A stretch of DNA of 64,000 bases from assembly GCF_000176135.1 (NCBI RefSeq), contig NZ_ACZN01000016.1, positions 496,001 through 560,000 of the forward strand. The letters are read 5' to 3'. The notes under the pieces were generated by a model. That model saw nothing but the letters and a program-made list of their open reading frames with translations, made no database searches and was not told the DNA's origin. Numbering within the stretch: position 1 is the first letter of the stretch; every line of letters begins with the position of its first letter. Source of the DNA: Vibrio coralliilyticus ATCC BAA-450 (GTDB lineage Bacteria; Pseudomonadota; Gammaproteobacteria; Enterobacterales; Vibrionaceae). Both the position numbers and the translations under genes were made by a program. Shown here in pieces: positions 34,077-43,008 of this stretch.

Positions 34077-34792
34077 TATTTTGCCCCTCTTACTGTCTCG
34101 CAAACATAGCCCGCCACCATTCCGCATACGCTAGCAATCATTAGCCCTGACTCAATTTTCAAATAGCTGCAGACCACCGAGACGAGAAGCGAAGTTAACA
34201 CCGCCATTAATATAGGGAAGCTTTTGATGTTGGGTGTGACAATTGCAATAAATGTCGCGGCGACCGCAAATTCCAATCCGAGCTCATTCATTGCTGGGAT
34301 TTGGCTGCCAGCAATGATGCCAGCCAAGGTGGCTAGGTTCCAGCAAAGGTAAAAGCTGAGTCCAGCGCCGAGTGCATACCAGCGATTGAACTGCTGTTCT
34401 GATTGTTGACCACACAATGCAAACAACTCATCAGTGAGTAGAAAACCCAACCCTAATCGCCATTTGAATGGTAATGGGCTGACTTTACTGCGCATAGATA
34501 CGCTGTATAAAAAGTGGCGTGAAGTAATAAAGAAGGTTGCCAGCAGCATAGTGGCGAGTCCAGCTCCGGCTTTTAACATACCTGTTGCCACAAGCTGAGC
34601 TGAACCTGCAAAAAGAATCGCCGACAAAGCTTGGCTTTCTATCACAGTAAGACCGGCATCAATGGCAAAAGATCCTGCAAGCAGCCCCCAAGGAATAACG
34701 GCAAGGCTCAGAGGCATCATAGCGAATGCTCCTTGCATGAATAATCGTTGTTTACTTGGTGTGTATGGAGAATTCAATGTCGTACTACTCAT
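34076..34792 (-). CDS. azlC: AzlC-type large subunit of amino-acid exporter
   Basis: About 238 aa from the ATG at 34792; codons further upstream overlap the araC gene region and do not look like AzlC. The family pattern is clear: FMQGAFAMMPLSLAVIPWG, then GSAQLVATGMLKAGA, ITSRHFLYSVSM and LTDELFALC. Several membrane helices. It forms a branched-chain amino-acid efflux carrier with AzlD. It lies 76 bp after the AraC gene on the same strand. Confidence 0.9.
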   Translation of the reverse strand: MSSTTLNSPYTPSKQRLFMQGAFAMMPLSLAVIPWGLLAGSFAIDAGLTVIESQALSAILFAGSAQLVATGMLKAGAGLATMLLATFFITSRHFLYSVSMRSKVSPLPFKWRLGLGFLLTDELFALCGQQSEQQFNRWYALGAGLSFYLCWNLATLAGIIAGSQIPAMNELGLEFAVAATFIAIVTPNIKSFPILMAVLTSLLVSVVCSYLKIESGLMIASVCGMVAGYVCETVRGAK

Positions 34793-34868
34793 AAAAATTT
34801 GATTGGTTGTTAGACTTGTAATTATTAATACACACGTAAAACCGCGTGCCTTGTATAAAATTGCGCAG

Positions 34869-35696
34869 CTAAATGCTGTTGGCGTATTGCTTTGGGGTGA
34901 CCCCCATAGCTCGTTTGAAGTGGCGATGAAAGTGGCTTTGATCGTGGAATCCGGATTCTTGAGCAACATCGGATATTTTCATTCCCTGACGCATCAGTCG
35001 CTTCGCGAATCTAAGTCGTGATTGGATTTGGTAGGAGTGTGGTGGCAACCCATACGCTTTCTGAAAGCTTCTCACAAGATGAAATGGGCTTAATCCTGCA
35101 AGCTTGGACAGATCTTCCAATGACACATTCGCCTGTGGAAAGTCATCTAGAAACTCCTTAACGATACCAATCTGCTTAGAGCTAGATGTTATCAAATCGC
35201 TGGATTGTCGGCTTTTGCTATGGCGAGCGATGAGTTTAACCAGTGTGCCGTAAACCAACGTTTCTCTAAGTAGTTTATTGTCCGACTTTTCTAGTACGTC
35301 AAATACCAGCCTTAGCTGTTGTGCCATTTCAGGGTCGTATACGACTGGCTCTGGGAAATAAGGGGCAGATAATGCTGGGGTTAAACCTGAAGTTATCTGA
35401 GAGAATTGTTCAGGAAGAGGGTACATGGCTTTGTATTCCCATCCTCCTTCAGTCGCCGTCTGGCCGTTATGCACTTCATCCGCATTGACTAAGATAATGC
35501 TGTCTTGAGGCGCAATATGATTGCCTCCGGTTCGATAGAACTTTTGCGCGCCTTTCTCTATAACACCAACGGTATAGCCTTCGTGGCTGTGGCGTGAAAA
35601 GTTTTGATGAGTATATTTCGCATCGAGTAACTCTAGCCCACCAAGCTCAGAAGCAAGTTGAAAACGTGCCGACTCCTTCTTTTTGATATCAGCCAT
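34869..35696 (-). CDS. AraC-family transcriptional regulator
   Basis: About 275 aa from the ATG at 35696, with GGAG nine bases upstream. N-terminal cupin domain (RHSHEGYTVGVIEKG, QDSIILVNADEVHNG) that senses a small ligand. C-terminal double helix-turn-helix from about 180: VSLEDLSKLAGLSPFHLVRS and ISDVAQESGFHDQSHFHR. Downstream are azlC-azlD and divergently a LysE carrier, a common arrangement for AraC proteins controlling amino-acid export. The 210-bp divergent gap should hold its sites. Confidence 0.9.
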   Translation of the reverse strand: MADIKKKESARFQLASELGGLELLDAKYTHQNFSRHSHEGYTVGVIEKGAQKFYRTGGNHIAPQDSIILVNADEVHNGQTATEGGWEYKAMYPLPEQFSQITSGLTPALSAPYFPEPVVYDPEMAQQLRLVFDVLEKSDNKLLRETLVYGTLVKLIARHSKSRQSSDLITSSSKQIGIVKEFLDDFPQANVSLEDLSKLAGLSPFHLVRSFQKAYGLPPHSYQIQSRLRFAKRLMRQGMKISDVAQESGFHDQSHFHRHFKRAMGVTPKQYANSI

Positions 35697-35907
35697 TCCT
35701 AGAAACTCCACACTTAAAACTCTCACCAGTCTAGCTTATAAGTTTCGCTTATTTTTGTACAAAATTGCTTTCCTTTTAAGAAAAAGTTAATAGTCTGTGA
35801 TGGTTTTATGTGTTGCTTTTTTGCTCATTAATTGAGTTTTATACCTAGTTATTGATCTTTTTTTGATATAAAATCCCGCGTTTTATTGATTGTCTAATAT
35901 AATAATT

Positions 35908-36546
35908 ATGATTGATATGTCTGTGCTTCCAGTTTATTTAACTGCAGTGGTGGCACTTTTATTGTTGCCTGGCCCGGATATGCTTCTGATCGCCAGCTCA
36001 AGTATGAGTTATGGTCGTCGAGTAGGTGTTTTTGCCAGTTTGGGTAACGCGACATCAGGAGTGATCTTAACGCTGCTTGCTGCCGCAGGCGTCTCAGCCT
36101 TGGTGGCTATGAGCCCTTTAGCTCTCAAAGCACTTCATTTTCTGGGCGGCGCTTATTTGTTAAAAATGGGCTGGGATTGTCTACGAGCGAGTGACAGTGG
36201 GAATCCTGATTTGGACCCGTCAAATAAAATGGTTGGGACTTTCTATCAGAGAGCATTGGTCAGCAATCTGCTTAATCCTAAAGCTTTAGTCTTTTTTGTC
36301 ATGTTCTTACCTCAGTTTGTTTCGGTAAATATAGAGGCTTCATCTGGAGAACAAATGTTGGCATTGGGGTTACTGCTCAATGTGCTAGGGCTGGCGTTCA
36401 ACTTCCTGTTAGTTGCATTGGTGGGTACTTTAGGTAAACCACTGCTTGAAAATGCTAAGTTCCGAACATACCAACATAAGTTCATGGGGCTGATTTTTGC
36501 CATTCTGGCATTTTGGATGCTAAGCTCGTTTATCGCAGAGTTGTAA
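35908..36546 (+). CDS. LysE/RhtB-family amino-acid exporter
   Basis: About 212 aa from the ATG at 35908; a TTG at 35890 is less likely. LysE superfamily start: YLTAVVALLLLPGPDMLLIA, followed by YGRRVGVFASLGNATSG. FLGGAYLLKMGWDCLR and SNLLNPKALVFFVMFLPQF are also typical. Six hydrophobic segments. Exports an amino acid or homoserine lactone by proton exchange. Divergent from the AraC gene, so probably under its control. Confidence 0.92.
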   Translation: MIDMSVLPVYLTAVVALLLLPGPDMLLIASSSMSYGRRVGVFASLGNATSGVILTLLAAAGVSALVAMSPLALKALHFLGGAYLLKMGWDCLRASDSGNPDLDPSNKMVGTFYQRALVSNLLNPKALVFFVMFLPQFVSVNIEASSGEQMLALGLLLNVLGLAFNFLLVALVGTLGKPLLENAKFRTYQHKFMGLIFAILAFWMLSSFIAEL

Positions 36547-36548
36547 TA

Positions 36549-36572
36549 TAAGGCCAGCAATTGCTGGCCTTA
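36549..36572. terminator. Bidirectional-type terminator hairpin
   Basis: Perfect 24-bp palindrome (TAAGGCCAGCAA mirrored) directly after the LysE stop, followed by TTTG. Short T-run, so efficiency uncertain. Confidence 0.7.
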
Positions 36573-36595
36573 TTTGTTAAGAGGAAAGGACGTCT

Positions 36596-37015
36596 ATGCA
36601 CATCAGTTTCATGTTGAACCCGCCAAAGAACATTAAAGATGCTATCTACAATGGGCTGAAATCATTTAACCTCAAGCATTTTCCTGATGAAGACATTGTG
36701 TCGTTGGCGTGCATTGCTGAAAATGAACAAGGTGATTTTGTTGGCGGATTAACGGGTGAGATTTTTACAAATACACTTTTTGTTGAATTTTTATGGGTAG
36801 ATGAAGTCAAAAGCTCTGCTGGCACGGGTTCTAGCTTAATGGCTAGAGTCGAGCGAGAAGCTAAAGCCCATGGCGTAACGGATATTTACTTGGATACCTA
36901 TTCGTTTCAGGCTGCGGAATTTTATCTCAAGCTTGGTTTTAAAGAAGTTGGGCGCTACGAAGGTTTCCCAACGGCAGGCGTTGATAAGATTTTTTTACAA
37001 AAGAAAATTGTATAG
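36596..37015 (+). CDS. GNAT-family N-acetyltransferase
   Basis: 139-aa acetyl-CoA-dependent transferase. FVEFLWVDEVKSSAGTGSSLM is the beta4/CoA-binding region, with GTGSS in place of the usual Q/RxxGxG/A turn. YLDTYSFQAAEFYLKLGFKEVGRY is the typical C-terminal motif. The ribosome site is AGAGGAAAGG. It lies after a terminator hairpin, so it is probably its own unit. Substrate unknown. Confidence 0.88.
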   Translation: MHISFMLNPPKNIKDAIYNGLKSFNLKHFPDEDIVSLACIAENEQGDFVGGLTGEIFTNTLFVEFLWVDEVKSSAGTGSSLMARVEREAKAHGVTDIYLDTYSFQAAEFYLKLGFKEVGRYEGFPTAGVDKIFLQKKIV

Positions 37016-37047
37016 TGAAGTTCTGATACTACACTAACATTCACTTT

Positions 37048-37075
37048 AGCCGCATACCCATAATGGGGCGGTTTT
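37048..37075 (+). terminator. Imperfect terminator hairpin after the GNAT gene
   Basis: CCGC and GCGG arms enclose an inner CCCA/TGGG pair with a 3-nt bulge, followed by TTTT. Confidence 0.5.
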
Positions 37076-37098
37076 AATCCTCGGGTTTTACAGAGTTA

Positions 37099-37464
37099 AT
37101 GATCAAGCGTTTGAAATCTGCAGTGATGGCGAGAATTACCTTACTTTTGGTTGGGTGGGTTTTTGCTATCTGCTTTATGCAGAATACCAGCATCATTAGC
37201 ATGTGCTCGTTTAAGCAGTCTGCTCTTACCGACACAATTCAGCTCACCGATAACGGTGATGGCATTCAAAAACAGTGTGACCTGACAGAAAAGCTGCTCA
37301 GCAGTGCCAAGGTTAATCTTGATAACATGATGGTACCGATGTTTTTGTTCATCGTGGTCATCGTTGCCTGGCTGGATCGGAGTCGACCAGAAGCCCCATC
37401 CTTTACCGAACCTATCGTCCCAAAATCTAGGGTTCACCTCACATTGTGTGTTTTCAGAGAATAA
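37099..37464 (+). CDS. Small membrane protein at the ScsA position
   Basis: 121-aa protein with two hydrophobic segments (about 10-28 and 76-95) around a short Cys-containing periplasmic loop (Cys36, Cys59). The size and place before the scsB gene match ScsA of copper-suppressor operons, but I do not recognise the sequence and do not give the name. A UUCG hairpin separates it from scsB. It could be a redox or metal-sensing accessory of the Scs proteins. Confidence 0.65.
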   Translation: MIKRLKSAVMARITLLLVGWVFAICFMQNTSIISMCSFKQSALTDTIQLTDNGDGIQKQCDLTEKLLSSAKVNLDNMMVPMFLFIVVIVAWLDRSRPEAPSFTEPIVPKSRVHLTLCVFRE

Positions 37465-37479
37465 ATTCAGTCATGTGTT

Positions 37480-37495
37480 TCTGACTTCGGTCAGA
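37480..37495 (+). other. UUCG tetraloop hairpin before scsB
   Basis: TCTGAC, loop TTCG, GTCAGA, with the C-G closing pair typical of very stable tetraloops. It lies 62 bp before the scsB start, without a T-run. Possible leader or processing element. Confidence 0.6.
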
Positions 37496-37557
37496 GGATT
37501 TAATGCGTCTGTTATATCAACCATTTACAAAAAATGGTGACTATTTTGGAAATACAC

Positions 37558-39660
37558 ATGAGAAGTTTATTAAAAGACATGGTCATGAGTGCAATCTCTC
37601 TGTTGTTTGCACTGAGTACCTTGCTATTCACCACCCAAGCCTTTGCAGAAGTCGATACCGGCTGGATGACCAAACAGGAGCATCCACCACTCAAAACTCG
37701 CTTTGTTCTTACGGGTCAGGCTGACGCTGCGAGTAAAACCGTCGAAGGCTTTCTAGAAGTTGAACTGGATGACGACTGGAAGACCTACTGGCGCAGCCCG
37801 GGAGAAGGTGGTGTTGCTCCTTCTATTGATTGGGGAGAGTCGACCAATCTTGAAAACGTAGAGTGGCACTGGCCTTACCCGGAACAGTTCAGTTTGCTTG
37901 GCATTAATACACTGGGCTATAAAGATAAAACCGTGATTCCTATGACGTTAGCAGTCAAGGATTTTGCTCAACCCGTTGTATTGGATGCCAAGCTAACGAT
38001 GTCGTCCTGTACCACGATTTGTGTGCTTACGGATTACCCATTTTCACTCACTTTCACCCCAAGTGAGCTGATTATCAATCAAGACGCACTTTATACGCAT
38101 GCCCAAGCCATCAGCCAGGTACCTAAGTCTTCGCCTTTATTGTCGAATGCAAAAGCGACCTGGGATGCGAATGCCAATGTTCTTCAAGTTCAGATGAGCA
38201 AAGCGCTTGGTTGGCAGGACCCAGACTTTATTGTCGATGGGCATTCGGATGATGCAAAGGAGTACAGCTACAAACTGACTGGCTATAGTGTTGATGGAGA
38301 TACAGTTACGGCAACGTTTGATGTGTCGAGTTGGTTAGGCGACATCAACTTCATTGACCAGAGTATTTTCGTCACGGTTCAAGACAACAACTTTCTGGCT
38401 GAACAGGATGTTATGGTCTCAAATGGGGTAGTGACCAAGACCGATATCTCTCTATTGCATATGATTGGCTTTGCTCTATTTGGCGGTTTGATTCTTAACG
38501 TCATGCCGTGTGTTCTACCTGTCTTGGGTATGAAGCTAAGCAGTATTGTGGCAGTGCAAGGTGTTGAACGACGCCAGATCCGCTGGCAATTTCTCGCGTC
38601 TTCGGCTGGTATTCTTACCTCATTCTGGTTGCTGGCTGGTTTCCTGTTGATACTTAAGCTGACCGGAAATGCAGTGGGTTGGGGGATTCAGTTCCAAAGC
38701 GGTTGGTTTATCGCCATTATGGTGCTGGTCACCAGTCTATTTGGTGCCAATATGTTGGGGTTGTTCGAGATTCGCCTGTCTTCGAAAACCAATACTTGGG
38801 CTGCATCAAAAGGCGATAATTCCTATGCCGGACACTTTACCCAAGGCATGTTTGCCACCTTGCTTGCCACTCCGTGTTCTGCCCCGTTCCTAGGAACAGC
38901 GGTAGCTTTTGCATTAGCCGCTAGCTCACTGGAGCTGTTTACGATCTTTACTGCCTTAGCCGTTGGAATGGCGCTTCCTTGGATTGGTGTTGCGCTTTTC
39001 CCAGGTATTGCGAAACTGCTGCCGAGACCAGGCGCATGGATGAATAAGCTCAAACTCTTGTTTGGCGTCATGATGCTGGCGACCAGTATTTGGCTACTCA
39101 CGTTACTCAATAACCACATTCCTCCGTTCTGGACGCTGCTTATTGCCTTGGTGGCATTTGTTGTTGTACTGATTCGCGTGAAAAAGGTGTATGGCGACAA
39201 AGCCATGGCGATTTCAGGTGGTGGTGCTGTACTCTTGATAGCGGGCGGTTTTGTTCTAGCGAGCATGACCACTGATCACTGGGCAACCCCCTTGCCAGAT
39301 GAATTGGTTTGGAAGCGCTTATCTAATGAGCGGATTGAGCAAGCCGTTGAACAAGGTCAAACGGTGTTTGTTAACGTGACGGCAGATTGGTGTGTTACCT
39401 GTAAAGCGAACAAAATTGGCGTCATTCTACAGGATCCGGTCTATTCGGCACTGAAGCACCCATCGGTCACTTTGATTGAAGGGGACTGGACGCATCCTGA
39501 TGGTTTAGTGACGGATTATCTGCGTGCCAATGGCCGATTTGGTGTGCCGTTTAACATTGTCTATGGGCCAAGCGCACCCGAAGGTATCCCATTGCCTGTT
39601 ATCTTATCAAGCGAGGCTGTGATGGAAGCCATTGCAACTGCTGGGGGAGGGAACAGTTAG
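37558..39660 (+). CDS. scsB: ScsB: DsbD-like transmembrane thiol-disulfide reductase
   Basis: About 700 aa from the ATG at 37558, which gives a clean signal peptide ending FTTQAFA. A periplasmic alpha/beta domain with SSCTTICVL follows to about 300. Then comes an eight-helix DsbD core with two key cysteines (NVMPCVLPVLGMK and LATPCSAPFLG), and a C-terminal thioredoxin domain with ADWCVTCK. It moves electrons from cytoplasmic thioredoxin to periplasmic partners. In Scs systems the partner is ScsC, encoded two genes later. Its stop TAG overlaps the GTG start of the next gene by one base. Confidence 0.9.
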   Translation: MRSLLKDMVMSAISLLFALSTLLFTTQAFAEVDTGWMTKQEHPPLKTRFVLTGQADAASKTVEGFLEVELDDDWKTYWRSPGEGGVAPSIDWGESTNLENVEWHWPYPEQFSLLGINTLGYKDKTVIPMTLAVKDFAQPVVLDAKLTMSSCTTICVLTDYPFSLTFTPSELIINQDALYTHAQAISQVPKSSPLLSNAKATWDANANVLQVQMSKALGWQDPDFIVDGHSDDAKEYSYKLTGYSVDGDTVTATFDVSSWLGDINFIDQSIFVTVQDNNFLAEQDVMVSNGVVTKTDISLLHMIGFALFGGLILNVMPCVLPVLGMKLSSIVAVQGVERRQIRWQFLASSAGILTSFWLLAGFLLILKLTGNAVGWGIQFQSGWFIAIMVLVTSLFGANMLGLFEIRLSSKTNTWAASKGDNSYAGHFTQGMFATLLATPCSAPFLGTAVAFALAASSLELFTIFTALAVGMALPWIGVALFPGIAKLLPRPGAWMNKLKLLFGVMMLATSIWLLTLLNNHIPPFWTLLIALVAFVVVLIRVKKVYGDKAMAISGGGAVLLIAGGFVLASMTTDHWATPLPDELVWKRLSNERIEQAVEQGQTVFVNVTADWCVTCKANKIGVILQDPVYSALKHPSVTLIEGDWTHPDGLVTDYLRANGRFGVPFNIVYGPSAPEGIPLPVILSSEAVMEAIATAGGGNS

Positions 39661-40160
39661 TGAAACGTTCTCTGCGTTACTGGCTTAAAGAGATTTTGAT
39701 TCTGGTGGTATTAGCTATTGCGATTTCTGCGGCAATAGACTGGTTTCGTAGCCAGAGCCTACCGACTGAATCGGCGCCGCCGATCACGGGTGTCACTCTG
39801 GATGGAGAGTCAGTCGATGTGATTGCCATGAGCTATGAGCAGCCAGTGATGGTCTATTTCTGGGCGACTTGGTGTCCTGCGTGTAAGTTTGTCAGCCCAA
39901 CGGTTGACTGGTTGAGTCAGTACTATCCGGTCATCGGTGTCGCTGGTTCGTCAGGAACCTCCGCTCGAGTTCGCCAGTTTATGCAGGCTCAAGAGTATCA
40001 ATTTAGCAATATTAATGATGAAAGAGGGGAGATATTTAATCGTTGGAATATCTCCGTAACCCCAACCGTTTTCATAATCAAAGATGGCAAGGTGGAAAGC
40101 ATTACAACAGGCATCATTACACCACCGGGTATGTTAGCCAGACTTTGGTTAAATCAATAG
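39660..40160 (+). CDS. scsD: ScsD: membrane-anchored TlpA-like thioredoxin
   Basis: 166 aa with a GTG start overlapping the scsB stop. One N-terminal helix (about 9-27) anchors a periplasmic thioredoxin fold with YFWATWCPACKF (CPAC active site) and cis-Pro in VTPTVFII. Together with ScsB and ScsC it forms a periplasmic thiol redox relay linked to copper and oxidative stress. Gene order here is B-D-C rather than the B-C-D of Salmonella. Confidence 0.87.
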   Translation: MKRSLRYWLKEILILVVLAIAISAAIDWFRSQSLPTESAPPITGVTLDGESVDVIAMSYEQPVMVYFWATWCPACKFVSPTVDWLSQYYPVIGVAGSSGTSARVRQFMQAQEYQFSNINDERGEIFNRWNISVTPTVFIIKDGKVESITTGIITPPGMLARLWLNQ

Positions 40161-40170
40161 GAACAATAAA

Positions 40171-40872
40171 GTGATTAAGAAATTAACAATAGCACTTGCG
40201 ATGGGCGTTATGGCGCTATCGCCTCTGGCTCAAGCTCAAAATCAGGATGAGAAAATCAACGAAATTGTCGAGATGCTCAAAGCCAATCCAAGTGTCGTCG
40301 ACGGGCTTCATGAGAGTCTGGGCATGTACGTTAAACAGCAGCAACAATTTGATCAGTTGCTATCGAGCAGCCAAGCGTACATCAATGACCCTAAGCACAC
40401 CTCTATAGGGGCAGAAAATGCGGAGTTAACCTTGGTTAACGTGACGGATTACAGCTGCCCTTATTGTAAGAAGCTAGATCTTGAATTGCAGAAGCTGGTA
40501 GAGGACTACCCGCAGATCAAAGTCGTTAACTTGTATGTTCCGTTGAAAGAAGGTTCTTCGAGTGTTAACTCGGCGGGTTATGCTTTGAATGTGTGGCAAA
40601 ACGCACGTGCCAAGTATCCTCAAGTTCACGAGTTGCTAGTGGCGAAACCAGGTACTCACGATGCAATTTCTCTGGCTAAAATCGCCAAGAAAACAGGTAC
40701 AGAGCAATACCTGAACAACCCTGAAGACATTGAAAAGCAGTTGGAAAACAATTACGCGTTGTTCAATGGCTTCGGTTTGCGTGGAACGCCTGCTTTGATT
40801 GTCGGCGAGAGCGTGATACCAGGTTATGTGCCTTACGATAAACTGGAAGAAATCGTAGAGAAGCAATTGTAA
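40171..40872 (+). CDS. scsC: ScsC: periplasmic DsbA-like oxidoreductase/isomerase
   Basis: 233 aa with GTG start and AGGA at a good distance. Signal peptide ends ALSPLAQA. An N-terminal helical stretch (about 25-70) could be an oligomerisation stalk, as in trimeric ScsC proteins. The thioredoxin fold has TDYSCPYCKKL (CPYC) and cis-Pro in RGTPALIV. It should receive electrons from ScsB and reshuffle or reduce disulfides in the periplasm. Last gene of the operon; the hairpin behind it serves the opposite strand. Confidence 0.88.
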   Translation: MIKKLTIALAMGVMALSPLAQAQNQDEKINEIVEMLKANPSVVDGLHESLGMYVKQQQQFDQLLSSSQAYINDPKHTSIGAENAELTLVNVTDYSCPYCKKLDLELQKLVEDYPQIKVVNLYVPLKEGSSSVNSAGYALNVWQNARAKYPQVHELLVAKPGTHDAISLAKIAKKTGTEQYLNNPEDIEKQLENNYALFNGFGLRGTPALIVGESVIPGYVPYDKLEEIVEKQL

Positions 40873-40880
40873 TGAAAAAG

Positions 40881-40909
40881 GAACACTCCCTCATTGCGAG
40901 GGAGTGTTC
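40881..40909 (-). terminator. Terminator for the exopolysaccharide operon
   Basis: 12-bp perfect stem GAACACTCCCTC / GAGGGAGTGTTC. On the minus strand CTTTTTC follows, so it ends the ligase transcript; on the plus strand no T-run follows, though the hairpin may still protect the scs mRNA. Confidence 0.85.
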
Positions 40910-40918
40910 GCTTACTCG

Positions 40919-42238
40919 CTAGTCATCTGAGCGTTTACGTTTTACGGCAGGGATGGCAAAAGCCCAGTGAGCGATGAGTAGACAAAGTAAGAAATAGATA
41001 GTCGTTGCTGGTGCTTGCAGTGGGAAATCAACACTCATGTGGATCAGCATCCCTAATATAGCCATAAAAGCCCCAAGCCCTGCCCCTTTCATCTGACGGC
41101 TACGTCGATTTCGAAAAGCTTGAATCGACTTAAGCAGAGCGGCGACAACAGCCACTGCCAGTATTGATGTACCAATCAGACCATACTCGAAGACAAACTG
41201 GATATAGTCGTTGTGGGCGTGATCGTAAAATAGCTGAATCTTTCCGTTGTTGTAGGCCTGAAACGACGAGTAAAAACTGCCTCCCCCCAAGCCAAGCAGA
41301 GGTTGATGTTGAATTGCCTCCAATGCGGCGTAAACCACGTCGTCACGCGATTCGTTGCTCAGGCTGGTTTCCACCAAACGTTGTTTGACTTTTTCTAGGC
41401 CAAACCAAGTGCTGACGATGACCGTATCGATCACAAACAGGCTGGCAATCAAAACGTACATACTTTTAGGCTTGTTCTGATACAGGAGCAACAGAAGCAA
41501 ACTGCCTGTGGTTAAGGCGATGAAAAATGCCACGTTCCCCATTCTTGAACGCGTCAGCACTAAGGCAATCACCATGATAATCAAACCCAGGCGGATAAAA
41601 GCCTTATCGGACAGGAATACAGCGAAGAAGCGCTGTGCCGATAGGGTGATGCTTTGCTTTTGACTGTCTTGCAATTGGGAGATCAGCAATCCAAAACCAA
41701 TGCATAGGTTAATCATCAGAAAGTTGGCTAAATGATTGTGATAAACGAAGCTACCAGACGCTCGATGTCCATTGGGTAAATCAAAAACGGGTGATAAGGG
41801 AAGATCAACCAACTGAATGACACCGGCATAAAACCCCTGACATACACCGCTGCTGACCATGACAAGAATTAGCGCTTTGAGGCGCGGCATATTGGTGATA
41901 ACGACGGAAGCGATCAGGCAGATCTGCAAATAATGCAGCGTTTTAACTGAGGAAACGAGTGCTAGGCCGGTGTCCTCAAACGAACCAAAGGGAAGAACGG
42001 GTTGAATAAAAGCCCAAAGGGTAAATATTGCAAGTGGGATCAATACCCACCGAGTTCGTTTTAATTGATGTAGCCAGTGGTCAGTGGAAAAACACAGAAT
42101 GCAAAACAGTAGTAATCCCGCTACGAAGAATTCATTGATCGACCACGCCCAAGGTCTGTTTCCTCCGAGAGGGATCGGTAGCCAAAATACAAATAAAAGA
42201 AACAGTGGGTAGATCAGACGTTCAAGATAATTGGTCAT
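40919..42238 (-). CDS. O-antigen ligase/polymerase family (Wzy_C) membrane protein
   Basis: About 439 aa from the ATG at 42238; the ATG at 42268 lies in the loop of a terminator hairpin and is less likely. Around 11-12 hydrophobic segments. HNHLANFLMI, TRSRMGNVAFF and GLGGGSFYSSF, then YDHAHNDYIQFVFEYG near 340 (the large loop), are Wzy_C/WaaL hallmarks. It polymerises or ligates lipid-linked glycans in the periplasm. Placed at the end of a Vps-like operon, it may polymerise the exopolysaccharide. Confidence 0.87.
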   Translation of the reverse strand: MTNYLERLIYPLFLLFVFWLPIPLGGNRPWAWSINEFFVAGLLLFCILCFSTDHWLHQLKRTRWVLIPLAIFTLWAFIQPVLPFGSFEDTGLALVSSVKTLHYLQICLIASVVITNMPRLKALILVMVSSGVCQGFYAGVIQLVDLPLSPVFDLPNGHRASGSFVYHNHLANFLMINLCIGFGLLISQLQDSQKQSITLSAQRFFAVFLSDKAFIRLGLIIMVIALVLTRSRMGNVAFFIALTTGSLLLLLLYQNKPKSMYVLIASLFVIDTVIVSTWFGLEKVKQRLVETSLSNESRDDVVYAALEAIQHQPLLGLGGGSFYSSFQAYNNGKIQLFYDHAHNDYIQFVFEYGLIGTSILAVAVVAALLKSIQAFRNRRSRQMKGAGLGAFMAILGMLIHMSVDFPLQAPATTIYFLLCLLIAHWAFAIPAVKRKRSDD

Positions 42239-42256
42239 AAAAACAGCACAAAAAAG

Positions 42257-42277
42257 AGGCAGGCTCATGGCCTGCCT
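42257..42277 (-). terminator. Terminator/attenuator between the secreted protein and ligase genes
   Basis: AGGCAGGC and GCCTGCCT with a 5-nt loop; on the minus strand a T-run (CTTTTTTG) follows. Read-through would be needed for the ligase unless it has its own promoter. Confidence 0.75.
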
Positions 42278-42296
42278 TGAATAGACATATCAAAAC

Positions 42297-42872
42297 TCAA
42301 TTTGGCGAGGCAGTACCACCACCGCTACCATTGCCAGTACCTAATGCGGTAGTTGCGCCTGGATTAACCGCTAAAGGTGGAGCGGTTGCAATACCCGCAG
42401 CGGTTGGTTCACTGATTAACGCCGGGTCAGCGCCGCCTGAAATCGCGGCAATCAGAATGTCTGTTGGGTCGAGCAAATTGAGCTCGGCGACAGCGTCGAC
42501 GATATCCTGAGCATAGTCAGGAGCAGAGAACACCGCTTGTTGGATAAGCTGTTCGTACGCATCTGGATTGGCGTGGCTAACCACAATCGCTGTTGCTTTG
42601 GCGATTTGTTCAGGTGCCAGAGATTGTGTTGCCGCTTCGAGTACAGCCAGACTGTCATCGGAATGGCTTTGAGCAGCAAGAGAGAGAATATCGGTCGTTT
42701 GGTCAGGACAGCTGGTTAGCAAACTGGTGAGAGTTGAAGTCAGGTCCGTTGCGCTATCTAAGGACGCTTGGACAGCGTCGAGATCGGAACAGGCCACATT
42801 TGGTGTTTCTTCTGCCATTGTTTGTGCTGAAAACGCAAGGCTCGCAATCAACATCCATATTCTGTTTTTCAT
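42297..42872 (-). CDS. Secreted low-complexity protein in the exopolysaccharide operon
   Basis: 191-aa protein with a signal peptide (MKNRIWMLIASLAFSAQTMA). The mature part is acidic and helical, rich in Ala, Ser, Thr, Leu, Asp, with two Cys (near 28 and 55). The tail is Gly/Ala/Pro/Thr-rich (LGTGNGSGGG). Charge and composition suggest a periplasmic or matrix protein. It lies 136 bp behind vpsP and is followed by a terminator. No known domain recognised; it may be a matrix or assembly accessory. Confidence 0.78.
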   Translation of the reverse strand: MKNRIWMLIASLAFSAQTMAEETPNVACSDLDAVQASLDSATDLTSTLTSLLTSCPDQTTDILSLAAQSHSDDSLAVLEAATQSLAPEQIAKATAIVVSHANPDAYEQLIQQAVFSAPDYAQDIVDAVAELNLLDPTDILIAAISGGADPALISEPTAAGIATAPPLAVNPGATTALGTGNGSGGGTASPN

Positions 42873-43008
42873 GGTGATAAGTCCTGAATACTCAATGTGA
42901 GCGTTAATAAGGCCAGTATATGGTCTTACACTGATTAATCGACAATTATTGATTTAACATTCTGTTTTTCTTAAAAATGATTCGCTCGCATGTTCAATTA
43001 TGAAACAC

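Noticed and set aside
37503..37724. 73-codon frame over the scsB start
   Set aside because: Overlaps the scsB signal peptide in another frame; no support.
42239..42268. ATG at 42268 as ligase start
   Set aside because: It sits in the loop of a hairpin with a downstream T-run; the Met at 42238 begins the typical membrane protein.
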